A DNA stretch of 64,000 nucleotides from GJ-E10 sp035625725 (GCA_035625725.1 DASPPB010000080.1:3736-67735), one strand, 5' to 3'; counted from the stretch's first letter, positions 43,943-53,671 are shown. Translations and numbers: made by a program. The notes: generated from the letters alone by a model not told the origin.

Positions 43943-46650
43943 CGATCAACGATCCGTTTCATAGTCTTCGCAAGCTGTCGGTTCCCGGTGCGGGCGAACT
44001 GCAGTACTTCGATCTCGCGGCGCTCGAATCGGCCGGACTGGGAAAGATTTCCCGATTGCCGATTTCGATACGCATCGTGCTCGAATCGGTGCTGCGCAAT
44101 TGCGACGATCGCAAGGTGACGCAGGATCATGTGCGCCAGCTCGCGGCGTGGCGACCGGGCGCCGAGCGCACCGAGGAGATCCCCTTTGTGGTCGCGCGCG
44201 TCGTGCTGCAGGATTTCACGGGCGTGCCCCTGCTCGCCGATCTGGCGGCGATGCGCAGCGTAGCCGTCCGCAGCGGGCACGATGCCCAACGCATCGAGCC
44301 GCTGGTGCCCGTGGACCTGGTGGTCGACCACTCGGTCATGATCGACCACTATGGCGTCCCGGAAGCGCTGGATCTGAACATGAAGCTCGAATTCCAGCGC
44401 AACCGCGAGCGCTACCAGTTCATGAAATGGGGTATGCAAGCGTTCACGACGTTCGGAGTTGTCCCGCCGGGATTTGGCATCGTGCACCAGGTCAATCTGG
44501 AGTACCTCGCGCGCGGAGTGCACATCGGCAAGGACAAGGTGGTCTATCCGGACACGCTGGTCGGCACGGACAGCCACACCACGATGATCAACGGCATCGG
44601 GGTCGTCGGCTGGGGTGTCGGCGGCATCGAAGCCGAGGCGGCGATGCTCGGCCAGCCGCTGTACTTCCTTACCCCGGACGTGATCGGCGTGGAACTCACG
44701 GGCCAGCTGCGCGGCGGAGTGACCGCGACCGACCTGGTACTGACCATCACGGAATTGCTGCGTAAGGAAAAGGTGGTCGGCAAATTCGTTGAGTTCTTCG
44801 GGGCGGGCACGGCTTCGCTGTCCGTGCCCGATCGGGCGACGATTGCCAACATGGCTCCGGAGTACGGGGCCACAATGGGATTTTTTCCGATCGACGAAAA
44901 GACACTGGCCTATTTCGAGGGCACCGGCCGCACCCGCGCCGAGATCGACGCGTTCGCAACGTATTTCCGCACCCAGCACATGTTTGGCGTACCCCAGGCG
45001 GGCCAGATCGATTACTCCAAAACGCTGCGCCTGGATCTGGCAAGCGTCGCGCCGTCCTTGGCGGGTCCCAAGCGTCCGCAGGACCGTATCGAGATCGGTA
45101 AGGTCAAGGCCAAATTCGCGGAGCTCTTTTCCAAACCCGCTGCGGACAACGGATTTAACCAGCCTGCGGCTCGCCTTCGCCACGGCGTTCGAACCGGCAG
45201 CGGCTTGGAAATCGCCAACGGCGACGTGCTCATCGCGGCCATCACCTCGTGCACCAACACGAGCAACCCGAGCGTGCTGCTTGCCGCTGGATTGCTTGCA
45301 AAGAAAGCGGTCGAGGCAGGATTGCGCGTTCGGCCGCAGGTCAAGACCTCGCTGGCGCCGGGATCGCGGGTCGTCACGCAGTATCTGCAGCGCACGGGCC
45401 TTCTCACCTACCTCGAACAGCTCGGGTTCAATGTGGCAGCGTACGGCTGCACCACATGCATCGGCAACGCCGGGGACCTCCGCCCCGAGATCATCGAGGC
45501 GATCACACAAAACGATCTGGTTTGTGCGGCCGTTCTTTCGGGCAACCGCAATTTCGAGGCGCGCATCCACCCCAATCTGAAAGCCAATTTTCTCGCCTCG
45601 CCACCCCTGGTCGTGGCCTACGCCATCGCCGGGACTGTGCTGCGCGATCTGATGAGCGAACCGGTCGGGATCGGCCATGGCGGGCGCAAGATCTGGCTCG
45701 GCGATATATGGCCCAGTGCGGCAGAGGTCGAAGCGCTCGCGCCGCAGGCGATGGACCCGCAGGCCTACCGCACCAATTACGCGCGCGTGAAGGCAGAGCC
45801 GGGGCGGCTGTGGAAGGCCATCGAGGGCGCGAGCGGGCAGACCTATCCGTGGCCGGAGTCCACGTACATCGCGGAGCCGCCCTTCTTCAGCGATTTTTCG
45901 CTGCAGCCGCCGCTGGCCGCGCCTCCCGTCAAGAACGCGCGCGCGCTCGCAATTTTCGGCGACTCCATCACAACCGATCACATCTCGCCCGCAGGTTCCA
46001 TCAAGGAGACCTCGCCTGCAGGGCGCTGGTTGATCGACCACGGTGTGGCCAAGGCCGATTTCAACAGTTACGGTTCGCGTCGCGGCAACCACGAAGTCAT
46101 GATGCGGGGAACGTTTGCCAACGTGCGCATCAAGAACCTCATGGTGCCGCCAGCCGCCGACGGCAGCCGGGTCGAGGGCGGGGTGACGATCCACCGCCCT
46201 TCGGGTGAGCGTATGTCGATCTACGATGCAGCCATGCGCTACCGCGCCGCAGGCGTGCCTACAATCGTGTTTGGCGGAGAGGAGTACGGCACAGGCTCCT
46301 CGCGCGACTGGGCCGCCAAGGGAACCCAGCTGCTGGGCGTGCGCGCCGTCATCGCGCGAAGCTTTGAGCGCATACACCGCAGCAACTTGGTCGGCATGGG
46401 CGTGCTGCCGCTGCAGTTTCACGGCAGCGACAGCGCAGCTTCGCTGCAGCTCGCGGGTGATGAAACGTTTGATTTGCTCGGTCTCGAGGAGCTGCGGCCA
46501 CGCCAGCAAGTCACGCTCGCAATCCGCCGCGCCGACGGCTCGCTGCAGACGGTCGAGGTCACATTGCGGATCGACACACCGATCGAAGTCGACTACTACC
46601 GGCACGGCGGCATACTGCCGTTCGTACTTCGGCAGCTCCTGGCCGCATAG
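43939..46650 (+). CDS. acnA: Aconitate hydratase A
   Basis: Iron-sulfur hydratase that isomerises citrate to isocitrate, 903 residues. The [4Fe-4S] cysteines are in AAITSCTNTSNPSVL and YGCTTCIGNAGDLRPE. Other landmarks are VVYPDTLVGTDSHTTMINGI, NAMFGD-like FGDSITTDHISPAGSI, and the C-terminal GEEYGTGSSRDWAAKGT. The length and SDHTTM-type segments place it in AcnA/IRP rather than AcnD. It ends the mdh-prpBCD-acnA series and can serve both the TCA and methylcitrate cycles. Confidence 0.95.
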   Translation: MTINDPFHSLRKLSVPGAGELQYFDLAALESAGLGKISRLPISIRIVLESVLRNCDDRKVTQDHVRQLAAWRPGAERTEEIPFVVARVVLQDFTGVPLLADLAAMRSVAVRSGHDAQRIEPLVPVDLVVDHSVMIDHYGVPEALDLNMKLEFQRNRERYQFMKWGMQAFTTFGVVPPGFGIVHQVNLEYLARGVHIGKDKVVYPDTLVGTDSHTTMINGIGVVGWGVGGIEAEAAMLGQPLYFLTPDVIGVELTGQLRGGVTATDLVLTITELLRKEKVVGKFVEFFGAGTASLSVPDRATIANMAPEYGATMGFFPIDEKTLAYFEGTGRTRAEIDAFATYFRTQHMFGVPQAGQIDYSKTLRLDLASVAPSLAGPKRPQDRIEIGKVKAKFAELFSKPAADNGFNQPAARLRHGVRTGSGLEIANGDVLIAAITSCTNTSNPSVLLAAGLLAKKAVEAGLRVRPQVKTSLAPGSRVVTQYLQRTGLLTYLEQLGFNVAAYGCTTCIGNAGDLRPEIIEAITQNDLVCAAVLSGNRNFEARIHPNLKANFLASPPLVVAYAIAGTVLRDLMSEPVGIGHGGRKIWLGDIWPSAAEVEALAPQAMDPQAYRTNYARVKAEPGRLWKAIEGASGQTYPWPESTYIAEPPFFSDFSLQPPLAAPPVKNARALAIFGDSITTDHISPAGSIKETSPAGRWLIDHGVAKADFNSYGSRRGNHEVMMRGTFANVRIKNLMVPPAADGSRVEGGVTIHRPSGERMSIYDAAMRYRAAGVPTIVFGGEEYGTGSSRDWAAKGTQLLGVRAVIARSFERIHRSNLVGMGVLPLQFHGSDSAASLQLAGDETFDLLGLEELRPRQQVTLAIRRADGSLQTVEVTLRIDTPIEVDYYRHGGILPFVLRQLLAA

Positions 46651-46659
46651 AGCTCATCG

Positions 46660-47163
46660 GTGCTGGCCGGCAACCCCCTGCTCGAACCCGAATGCGGCCG
46701 ACGCTCGAATTGCGCCGCGCCTGGCCGCGTCGTCATCGATACCAACGTCTGGCTCGACCTGTTCGTGTTTCGCGACCCGGGGGTCGGCGAGTTGGGGCAG
46801 GCGTTGCGAGCCGGGTCCCTGTTGGCAGTTCGCAGTCAGCGCACCGACGCCGAGTTGCTGGAGGTTCTCACACGGCCGCAGTTCACGCAAAGGCTGGCAG
46901 CGGCCGGAAGCCCCGCGCTATTACATCGCTGGCGGACGCTCGCGCACTGCGTCGAGGAGCGCGTGTCCGCTCCCTGGACATGTAGCGATCCTGAGGACCA
47001 GAAGTTCCTGGATCTGGCCTGCAGCGCGGCGGCGCAAGCGCTCTTCACCAAGGACCACGCATTGCTGCGACTGGCTCGCGCCGCGCGCCGCGCCGGTCTG
47101 CAGATCATCAAACCCGGTGCGTGCCTTTCTTGGCACGCCTGCGGCGCACCACAGGGCGGGTAG
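46660..47163 (+). CDS. PIN-domain protein (putative ribonuclease)
   Basis: A 167-residue protein starting with GTG, nine bases after acnA. The PIN acidic residues are visible: VVIDTNVWLDLFVF (first Asp), TDAELLEVLTRP (Glu), and CSDPEDQKFLDLACSAA followed by LFTKDHALLR (Asp pair). This resembles the COG1569-type PIN proteins annotated as toxin-antitoxin toxins, but no antitoxin gene is adjacent. It may be a housekeeping RNase or an orphan. The first 20 residues are poorly conserved and the true start may be later. Confidence 0.78.
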   Translation: MLAGNPLLEPECGRRSNCAAPGRVVIDTNVWLDLFVFRDPGVGELGQALRAGSLLAVRSQRTDAELLEVLTRPQFTQRLAAAGSPALLHRWRTLAHCVEERVSAPWTCSDPEDQKFLDLACSAAAQALFTKDHALLRLARAARRAGLQIIKPGACLSWHACGAPQGG

Positions 47164-47199
47164 TCGGCAGCGGGCCCCGCTGTTGCGATCGATCTGGCT

Positions 47200-48369
47200 A
47201 TGACTCCCACCGACCCCGACGTCTTATTCGGTCCGTCCAAACTCCCCGGTGTTGGCACGACGATCTTCACCGTAATGTCCCAGCTCGCGCAAGAGCATGG
47301 CGCAGTCAACCTTGGCCAGGGATTTCCCGATTTCGACTGCGGGCAGCAACTGCAAGAGTTCGTCGCCGAGGCAATGGCCCACGGTGAGAACCAGTACGCA
47401 CCGATGGCCGGCTTGCCGCAGTTGCGGCAAGCCGTTGCTGCCAAGGTCCAGCGCCTGCAGCGTTACCGCTACGATGCCGAGCGCGAAATCACGATTACGG
47501 CAGGAGCGACCCAAGCGATTTTCACGGCAATCCTGGCGCTCGTGCGCCCGGGCGACGAAGTCATCATCCTGGAGCCCGCCTACGACAGCTATGTGCCTTC
47601 CGTACTACTGGCGGGCGCACAGCCCGTTTTGGTTGCGCTGGACCACAACAACAGCTACCGCGTCGATTGGGATCGGGTGCAGGCTGCCATCACGCCGCGC
47701 ACCCGCCTTCTGATCGTCAATTCGCCGCACAACCCGACCGGAAGCATATTCAGCGAACAAGACATTCTCGCGCTGGAGCACATCGTTCGTAGGCACGGCT
47801 TGTTCCTACTGGCCGATGAAGTCTACGAACATATTGTCTTTGACGCCCGCTCGCATCTGAGCGTGGCTTCATCGCCCGAACTGGCAGCGCGCGCCTTCGT
47901 CGTGTCGAGCTTCGGCAAAACCTTTCATTGCACTGGGTGGAAGATTGGCTATTGCTGTGCCCCGGCACCGCTCAGCGCGGAATTTCGCAAGGTGCATCAG
48001 TTCAATGTCTTTGCGGTCAACCACCCGATGCAATCGGCCATCGCGCGCTATCTGCAGGATCCGAAGCCCTATCTCGAATTGGCGTCGTTCTATCAGGCCA
48101 AGCGCGACCATTTCGTCACGGGTTTGTCCACAACCCGCTTTCGGGCGCAACCATGCGCGGGCACGTATTTCGTGCTTGCCGATTACCGCGCCATCAGCAA
48201 CGAGAGCGAAACGCAGTTCGCTCGCCGCCTGCTGCTCGAACACAAGGTCGCGTCAATCCCTGTATCGGCCTTCTACCAGCAGCCGTTCGACAACCACGTC
48301 GTTCGCTTTTGCTTTGGCAAGCGAATACAAACGCTCGACGCGGGTCTGGAGCGTCTATCTCGTGTCTAG
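47200..48369 (+). CDS. Pyridoxal-phosphate aminotransferase, YbdL/methionine aminotransferase type
   Basis: Class I/II aminotransferase of 389 residues. Landmarks are VNLGQGFPDFDCGQQLQEFV, NQYAPMAGLPQLRQAVAAK, NSPHNPTGSIFSEQD, DEVYEHIVFD, the PLP lysine in VSSFGKTFHCTGWKIGY, and the substrate-carboxylate arginine in VVRFCFGKR. The GQGFPDFD and YAPMAG features fit YbdL, which transaminates methionine and aromatic amino acids. It is 36 bp after the PIN gene. Confidence 0.9.
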   Translation: MTPTDPDVLFGPSKLPGVGTTIFTVMSQLAQEHGAVNLGQGFPDFDCGQQLQEFVAEAMAHGENQYAPMAGLPQLRQAVAAKVQRLQRYRYDAEREITITAGATQAIFTAILALVRPGDEVIILEPAYDSYVPSVLLAGAQPVLVALDHNNSYRVDWDRVQAAITPRTRLLIVNSPHNPTGSIFSEQDILALEHIVRRHGLFLLADEVYEHIVFDARSHLSVASSPELAARAFVVSSFGKTFHCTGWKIGYCCAPAPLSAEFRKVHQFNVFAVNHPMQSAIARYLQDPKPYLELASFYQAKRDHFVTGLSTTRFRAQPCAGTYFVLADYRAISNESETQFARRLLLEHKVASIPVSAFYQQPFDNHVVRFCFGKRIQTLDAGLERLSRV

Positions 48370-48401
48370 GAGGAGACCGGCAAGGTCCACGCGCGCGCCC
48401 C

Positions 48402-48416
48402 TGGCCGGCCCGGCCA
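48402..48416. terminator. GC-rich palindrome between convergent genes
   Basis: A perfect inverted repeat TGGCCGG-C-CCGGCCA lies between the converging aminotransferase and nitroreductase genes. It could act as a bidirectional hairpin terminator, but there is no T-tract and the loop would be forced to open, so support is weak. Confidence 0.3.
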
Positions 48417-48421
48417 AGACC

Positions 48422-49012
48422 CTATAGAACCTGGGCGACCGCCGAAAACGCGAGTCGCGGGCCGCGCGCATGGATCTTGGCCGGATCGGCCGTCCCGAGG
48501 TTGACGAGAAAATTGGAGCGGTACCGTCCGTCCGGAAAGAATTCCGCGTTAAGCGCAGCGGCGTCAAAGCCGGACATCGGTCCGCAGTCCAAACCCAGGG
48601 CCCGTGCCGCGATCATCAGATACGCCCCTTGCAGGCTCCCGTTGCGCAGCGCAGTCTCCTGGGCGAGTGCAGGGTTGTTCTCGTAAATCGGCTTGGCATC
48701 GTAGGCCGGGAACTGGGCGGGCAGATGCTCAAAAAAACGCGTGTCGTACGCGACAATCACCGTCACGGCTGCGGCCATTGTCTGGCCGACATTGGCCGGG
48801 GACAGCACCCGGCGCAACCGCTCCTTGGCAGCCGCACTGCGGACGAACACGAACCGCGCCGGCTGGCAGTTAAAGGAGGTCGGACCCCATTTGAGCAATT
48901 CATACAATTTTTGCAGCAGCTCGTCCGCTATGGGTTCGGGCTCAAAGCCGTGCGCTGTGTGCGCGTCGCGAAACAGTTGATCGAGACCCGGTTCGGATAG
49001 CGTGTTTTTCAT
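48422..49012 (-). CDS. Nitroreductase family protein, RutE/malonic semialdehyde reductase type
   Basis: FMN-dependent NADPH oxidoreductase of 196 residues. Family features are FRDAHTAHGFEPEPIADELL, KWGPTSFNCQPARFVFVRS, NGSLQGAYLMIAARALGLDCGPMSGFD and NFLVNLGTAD. RutE reduces malonic semialdehyde to 3-hydroxypropionate in uracil breakdown. No other rut gene is in this window, so the substrate here is not fixed; related enzymes act on quinones or 3-hydroxypropionate. It converges on the aminotransferase gene. Confidence 0.88.
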   Translation of the reverse strand: MKNTLSEPGLDQLFRDAHTAHGFEPEPIADELLQKLYELLKWGPTSFNCQPARFVFVRSAAAKERLRRVLSPANVGQTMAAAVTVIVAYDTRFFEHLPAQFPAYDAKPIYENNPALAQETALRNGSLQGAYLMIAARALGLDCGPMSGFDAAALNAEFFPDGRYRSNFLVNLGTADPAKIHARGPRLAFSAVAQVL

Positions 49013-49129
49013 TTTCGTGGATTCTCTCTGGAGAGGCAGTTTTATTTCACGGGGCGACAGCGCCGAAGCTTACCGAAAGTGCCCCGCGGTGGCGAAGCAC
49101 CCGCGGCCGTGCGTCGCGGTTTTCCTCGA

Positions 49130-50464
49130 TCAGTCGCCCGGATCCGGCCGGCTGATTTCGGGGAGGATCTGCACCGATTGCTCGTTGGGTAGCGCCTCGA
49201 CCTCTTTGAGTGCGCGTTGCATCTGCCGGGTACGAGTGTCGGCGGCCTCGAGGGTATTGGAGACGGTTCGTACCTGTTCGCGTATCTTGCTCAGCCAATC
49301 GCCAAACCGGGAAAACTCCGTCTTCACCGCTCCCAGAAGGCGCCATACCTCGGCGGAACGCTGTTCGATCGCCAGCGTGCGGAACCCCATCTGTAACGTA
49401 TTGAGCATGGCGTAGAGCGTCGTCGGACCGGCAACAACGACGCGCCGCTCGCGGTTGAGCGTGTCCACCAATCCGGGCCGACGCAAGATCTCCGCGAACA
49501 GGCTCTCCGACGGAACGAACAGGATCGCGAAATCGGTCGTATGTGGTGGCTCCAGATACTTCTCCCGGATGTCGCGCGCTTCGAGCTTGATGCGGTTTTC
49601 GAGCGCCCGAGCGGCGTCCTCCACCGCTTCGGCATCACCCAGCTCCTGCGCGCTTTGCAATCGTTCGTAGTCCTCCGCCGGGAACTTCGCATCGATCGGG
49701 AGCCAGACGGTTTCGCCGCCGCCCCGGCCCGGAAGCCGTATGGCAAACTCGACCCGCTCGCTCGATCCTGGTCGAGTCGCTTGGTTCACGGCGTACTGTT
49801 CGGGCAGCAGTACCTGTTCAAGCAGATTCCCGAGTTGCGCCTCTCCGAATGTCCCGCGCACTTTGACATTGCCCAATACGCGCTTGAGATCGCCGACTCC
49901 CGCGGCCAGCGACTGCATCTCGCCCAGTCCTTGATGGACCTGCTCGAGCCGCTCGGAGACGAGACGGAAGGATTCGCCCAGACGGGTCTCCAGCGTCGAC
50001 TGCAATTTTTCCTCGACCGTCGCCCGCATCTGTTCGAGTCGCGTTTCGTTGCCGGACTGCAAAGCCTGCAGTCGAACCTCGAGCGTTTGCCGAATTTCCG
50101 CGAGACTGTGCTGCGTGGCAGCGGTCAGACCGCTCAGGTGTTCTTGCATGGTGCGCCCGTACACCCCGAGCTGCTCCGTCTGCAGGCCCGTGGTTTGTAG
50201 CAGTTGCGACCCAAGCGAGGTCTGCAACTGGCCGATTCGCTGCTCGTTTTCCATCCGCGTCGCGCTGGCGCTGCTCTCCAGACTCTGTCGCAACTCGCGC
50301 TCCATGCGCTCGGCTTCCTCGCGCAATCGCTCGATGGCGCGTTGCAGCTCGGTAGTGGCGGTCTGCTGCCGTCGCAGCGTCGACACGAATACCGCGCCCA
50401 AGCCCAGGACGAACGCCCAACCCCCGCCCACCGCTAGCCATACCCAGGTCGACATAGACTCCAT
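49130..50464 (-). CDS. rmuC: DNA recombination protein RmuC
   Basis: A 444-residue protein with an N-terminal membrane helix (WVWLAVGGGWAFVLGLGAVF), a long coiled coil (about residues 30-190) and the RmuC nuclease-like domain: VRGTFGEAQLGNLLEQVLLP, VWLPIDAKFPAEDYERL, and VVVAGPTTLYAMLNTLQMGF. RmuC limits recombination at inverted repeats in E. coli. ATG at 50455 (MSTWVW) is an alternative start. The gene is 31 bp downstream of the large permease gene. Confidence 0.93.
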   Translation of the reverse strand: MESMSTWVWLAVGGGWAFVLGLGAVFVSTLRRQQTATTELQRAIERLREEAERMERELRQSLESSASATRMENEQRIGQLQTSLGSQLLQTTGLQTEQLGVYGRTMQEHLSGLTAATQHSLAEIRQTLEVRLQALQSGNETRLEQMRATVEEKLQSTLETRLGESFRLVSERLEQVHQGLGEMQSLAAGVGDLKRVLGNVKVRGTFGEAQLGNLLEQVLLPEQYAVNQATRPGSSERVEFAIRLPGRGGGETVWLPIDAKFPAEDYERLQSAQELGDAEAVEDAARALENRIKLEARDIREKYLEPPHTTDFAILFVPSESLFAEILRRPGLVDTLNRERRVVVAGPTTLYAMLNTLQMGFRTLAIEQRSAEVWRLLGAVKTEFSRFGDWLSKIREQVRTVSNTLEAADTRTRQMQRALKEVEALPNEQSVQILPEISRPDPGD

Positions 50465-50495
50465 ATACGAAAATGTACCGCGCAGCCACCGCGCG

Positions 50496-53000
50496 TTAGG
50501 CCTCGCGCAACGACGTCAGGGGAGGAGTTTGTAGCACGCCGCGCGTGCCCGCCCAGCCGGCAAGCAGCGCCGCCGCAATACCACCGCAGACGCCGGCAGC
50601 CAACACCCAAACGTGCACGACGAAATCGAAATCAAAGACAAAGCGCGCCAAGCCCCAGCTGATCGCGGAGGCTCCGATTGCCGCCAGCACACCCGAGAGG
50701 CTACCGAGCAACACCATTTCCGCTCGTTGGGCGCGAGCCAATTGCCGCCGCGAAGCGCCCAGCGCCCGGAGCAAGGCGGCCTCCTGCACGCGCTCATCGT
50801 GCGAGGACATAAGCGCCGTGTACAACACCAGGACCCCTGCGACCAGCGCAAACACGAACAGAAACTGTGCCGCGCCGATCAATTGGTCCAGCATGCCGCG
50901 CACCTGGCCAAGTACCTGGTCGATGTCGATCACGGTCAGGTTCGGGAAATCGCGCACGAGCCCATAGATCCAGCCTGCCCGCTCCGGCGGGAGGAAAAAC
51001 GACGTTATGAAACTTTGCGGCGCATCGCGCAAAAGAAAAGGCGCCATGATGACGAAAAAATTCACCCGCATGGAATTCCAGTTCAGGCTTCGGATGCTGG
51101 TGACCCGTGCGTCGACGAGTTGGCCGGCAACATCGAACCGCAGCGTCTGCCCGAGCCGGATGTCCAGCCTTTGCGCGATGCCCTTCTCCATCGACAGCTC
51201 GCGCGCATCGGGCGCAAACCAACGCCCCTGCTCGATCTCGTTGTGTGCCGGGGGTTCGGTCCGGTACGACAAATTGAACTCCCGGTCAATCAGCGCACGG
51301 GCACGCGCATCCTCATAGTTTTCCGGGCCAACCTTCCTGCCGTCAATTTCGACCAAGCGCCCGCGGACCATCGGTTCGAGCGGCGCCTCGTCGATGTGCG
51401 CAGCGCGCAAGCGCGCCGCAACTGCCTCAACCTGATCCGGCTGAATATTGATGATGAAGCGATTCGGCGCGCGCAAAGGAGCTTGCGCGCGCCACTCGTC
51501 GACGAGATCCGTGCGCGCGATGGCCAGCACCAAAAGCGCCATCAGCCCGACGGCCAGCGCGACCAACTGCGCCAGGCTCGTGCCGCGGCGCCGGTGCATG
51601 GACGCCAGGGCGAAGCGCCAGGCCACCCCGATGGATCGCCTTTCACCACGACGCAGCGACTGCAACGCGCGCAGCGCAGCGTGCGCCACCAGGGCGAAGA
51701 AGCCGAGGCAACCGACGAAGGCCCCACCAACGATCATTCCCAGGCGCACCTCGCCTGCGGTCCAAAACACCAACGCCGCGAAGCCCGCCGCGCCCGCGAG
51801 GTACGCGAGATAGGTTCGCGAAGTCTGCAAGCCGACATCCCGGCGCAGGACTCGCACGGGCGAGACCCGCCGAAGCTGCTCGAGCGGGGGCATTGCAAAC
51901 CCCAGCAGCAACACGACCGCGCACAGCACGCCTTGCGCGGCCGGATAAAAGGATGGCCAAGGCAAGGCTTGCTGTACGAGGCCGGCAAGGAGCTGCACAA
52001 GTACGAAATGCAGCGCGAACCCTACGGCGGCACCAACGCAGCTTGCAAAGGCGCCCACGAACGTGAACTCGAGGGCGAAAAGCGCCAGCATTTCGTTTTG
52101 GACAAGCCCCAGGCAGCGCATCAGCGCGCAGCTGTCGAGTCGGCGTGCGGAGAAGCGGCGTGCAGCTGCGCTCACAGCGACGGACGAAATCATCACTGTG
52201 AGCAAGGCGACGAGTCGCAGGAAGCGATCCGCGCGGGCGAGGGACGCTTGCAACTCCGGGCGCCCGTCTTCCAGCGATTCCAGATGTTGCCCTCGCTGCA
52301 GGTTTTGGCGCACCGCCGAGACAAAGCTGCGCACGGCTGCCGGTTCGCCAGCAATCAACCAGCGATAGACGACGCGACTGGCAGGCTGAACCAGACCCGT
52401 CGCCGGCAAGTCCGCAGCGTTTATGAGCACGCGGGGCGCAAAGCCCATCACCTGCATGGCGCGGTCCGGTTCAGCCTCAATCACGGCGCTGATACGCAAC
52501 CGGCTATTGCCCAGGCGAAGAACGTCACCGACGCGCACGCCCAGCGCGTAGAGCGCTTGCCGCTCCACCCAGACGGTGCCGCCGGCGGGAATTCCGCCGA
52601 CCGCACCCTGCTGCCCGTCCTGCGCCAACCGCAGGGTTCCTCGAAGCGGATAGCCGTCGGTGACGGCTTTGACCGCAACGAGCGTGCCCGCCTGGGCATC
52701 GGATTCGGTAAGCGCCATGCTCGGGAAAGAAACGGTAAGCGCGCTTCGAAGCCCGAGGCGAGCCGTGATTTGCTCGACGCTCGGCTCGATAGGGCGATCG
52801 GAATCCAGAACCGCGTCGCCCCCGAGATACTGCGCGGCATCGCGCTGCAACCCGGAGCGGACGCGGTCCACGAGGAATCCCACGCTCGTCACCGACGCAA
52901 CCGCAACCGCTAGCGCGAGCGCGAGCAGGCGCAATTCGCCGCTGCGCCAGTCGCGCCGCGCCATTCGCAGCGCAAGCGCCAGCAAAGTTACCGCTTTCAT
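50496..53000 (-). CDS. Large FtsX-type ABC transporter permease (YbbP-like)
   Basis: An 834-residue MacB/FtsX-fold permease like YbbP. It has an N-terminal helix (LLALALAVAVASVTSVGFLV), a large periplasmic domain, a four-helix block in the middle, a second periplasmic domain, and three C-terminal helices flanking QEAALLRALGASRRQLARAQ, the conserved cytoplasmic loop of FtsX domains. Such proteins work with a YbbA-type ATPase and often with a TesA esterase; neither gene is adjacent here. The substrate is unknown, probably a lipid or lipoprotein. Confidence 0.88.
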   Translation of the reverse strand: MKAVTLLALALRMARRDWRSGELRLLALALAVAVASVTSVGFLVDRVRSGLQRDAAQYLGGDAVLDSDRPIEPSVEQITARLGLRSALTVSFPSMALTESDAQAGTLVAVKAVTDGYPLRGTLRLAQDGQQGAVGGIPAGGTVWVERQALYALGVRVGDVLRLGNSRLRISAVIEAEPDRAMQVMGFAPRVLINAADLPATGLVQPASRVVYRWLIAGEPAAVRSFVSAVRQNLQRGQHLESLEDGRPELQASLARADRFLRLVALLTVMISSVAVSAAARRFSARRLDSCALMRCLGLVQNEMLALFALEFTFVGAFASCVGAAVGFALHFVLVQLLAGLVQQALPWPSFYPAAQGVLCAVVLLLGFAMPPLEQLRRVSPVRVLRRDVGLQTSRTYLAYLAGAAGFAALVFWTAGEVRLGMIVGGAFVGCLGFFALVAHAALRALQSLRRGERRSIGVAWRFALASMHRRRGTSLAQLVALAVGLMALLVLAIARTDLVDEWRAQAPLRAPNRFIINIQPDQVEAVAARLRAAHIDEAPLEPMVRGRLVEIDGRKVGPENYEDARARALIDREFNLSYRTEPPAHNEIEQGRWFAPDARELSMEKGIAQRLDIRLGQTLRFDVAGQLVDARVTSIRSLNWNSMRVNFFVIMAPFLLRDAPQSFITSFFLPPERAGWIYGLVRDFPNLTVIDIDQVLGQVRGMLDQLIGAAQFLFVFALVAGVLVLYTALMSSHDERVQEAALLRALGASRRQLARAQRAEMVLLGSLSGVLAAIGASAISWGLARFVFDFDFVVHVWVLAAGVCGGIAAALLAGWAGTRGVLQTPPLTSLREA

Positions 53001-53102
53001 AGCGCGCAGATTTTACGGTCGCGGCGCTCGATGCGGATTCGGGCGCGTGCGCTCAGACGCCAAAACCGATTTCAAGCGCGCGCAAACTCCGATGGCGAGG
53101 CC

Positions 53103-53645
53103 TCAATGATTGATGGTAGCCGCAGCCACAGCGCACACCGCTTCGTCTTGCGCGGGAGTGGCACCCGAGCAGCCGATTGCACCGATGAGTTTTCCGTCCT
53201 CGATAAGAGGGATTCCCCCGCGCGACGCAATCACGTCATCGAGCGTTAGGACGTACTTGTAGTCTTGCTTTTGAATGGCGTCCTCGAAGACTTTCGTCGG
53301 ACGGCGGAATTTGACCGCGGTGCGCGCCTTGTGCTGCGCCACTGCAATGGACGCGAGCTGCGCGCCGTCCATCCGCAAAAACGCTACCAGGTTTGCTCCC
53401 GAGTCCGCAATTGCGATGTTGAGCGGCCAGCCGCGCCGGCTTGCCTCCGAGACGGCCGCCTGCAAGAGATTTTGCGCCCGCTGGGCGGAGATTGGAGGTC
53501 CATACGGGGTCGCAAATGGCATTTTTTCCCCCACCACATCGCGCGGATCGGTGCCCGCACCCATTGTCTGTTGGGCGCAAACCACGCTTGCGCACCCCAG
53601 CAACCCGCCCGTAAGAGCCGCCATCCAACGAATGAATTCGCTCAC
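53103..53645 (-). CDS. Exported GlcG/HbpS (DUF336) family protein
   Basis: A 180-residue protein with a signal peptide (IRWMAALTGGLLGCASVVCA) and the GlcG/HbpS domain: LLQAAVSEASRRGWPLNIAI, ADSGANLVAFLRMDGAQLAS, ARTAVKFRRPTKVFE and IEDGKLIGAIGCSGATPAQD. Members bind haem or corrinoids in some species; HbpS of Streptomyces senses haem and redox stress. The exported location suggests a periplasmic ligand-binding role. The ligand is not predictable from this sequence. Confidence 0.85.
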   Translation of the reverse strand: MSEFIRWMAALTGGLLGCASVVCAQQTMGAGTDPRDVVGEKMPFATPYGPPISAQRAQNLLQAAVSEASRRGWPLNIAIADSGANLVAFLRMDGAQLASIAVAQHKARTAVKFRRPTKVFEDAIQKQDYKYVLTLDDVIASRGGIPLIEDGKLIGAIGCSGATPAQDEAVCAVAAATINH

Positions 53646-53671
53646 GAGGCCTCCCCCTGCAAAAGAGCTTG

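Noticed and set aside
43915..46605. 896-codon open frame on the minus strand opposite acnA
   Set aside because: It mirrors the codons of a clear aconitase and translates to an Arg/His/Asp-rich sequence with no family features; it is a GC-driven antisense shadow.
43939..46650. AcnD (2-methylcitrate dehydratase, Fe-S type) instead of AcnA
   Set aside because: A PrpD-type dehydratase is already present, no prpF follows, and length and motifs fit AcnA.
50613..52913. 766-codon plus-strand frame opposite the FtsX-type permease
   Set aside because: Highly charged, no domain, no ribosome site, and the opposite strand has helices and conserved FtsX motifs.
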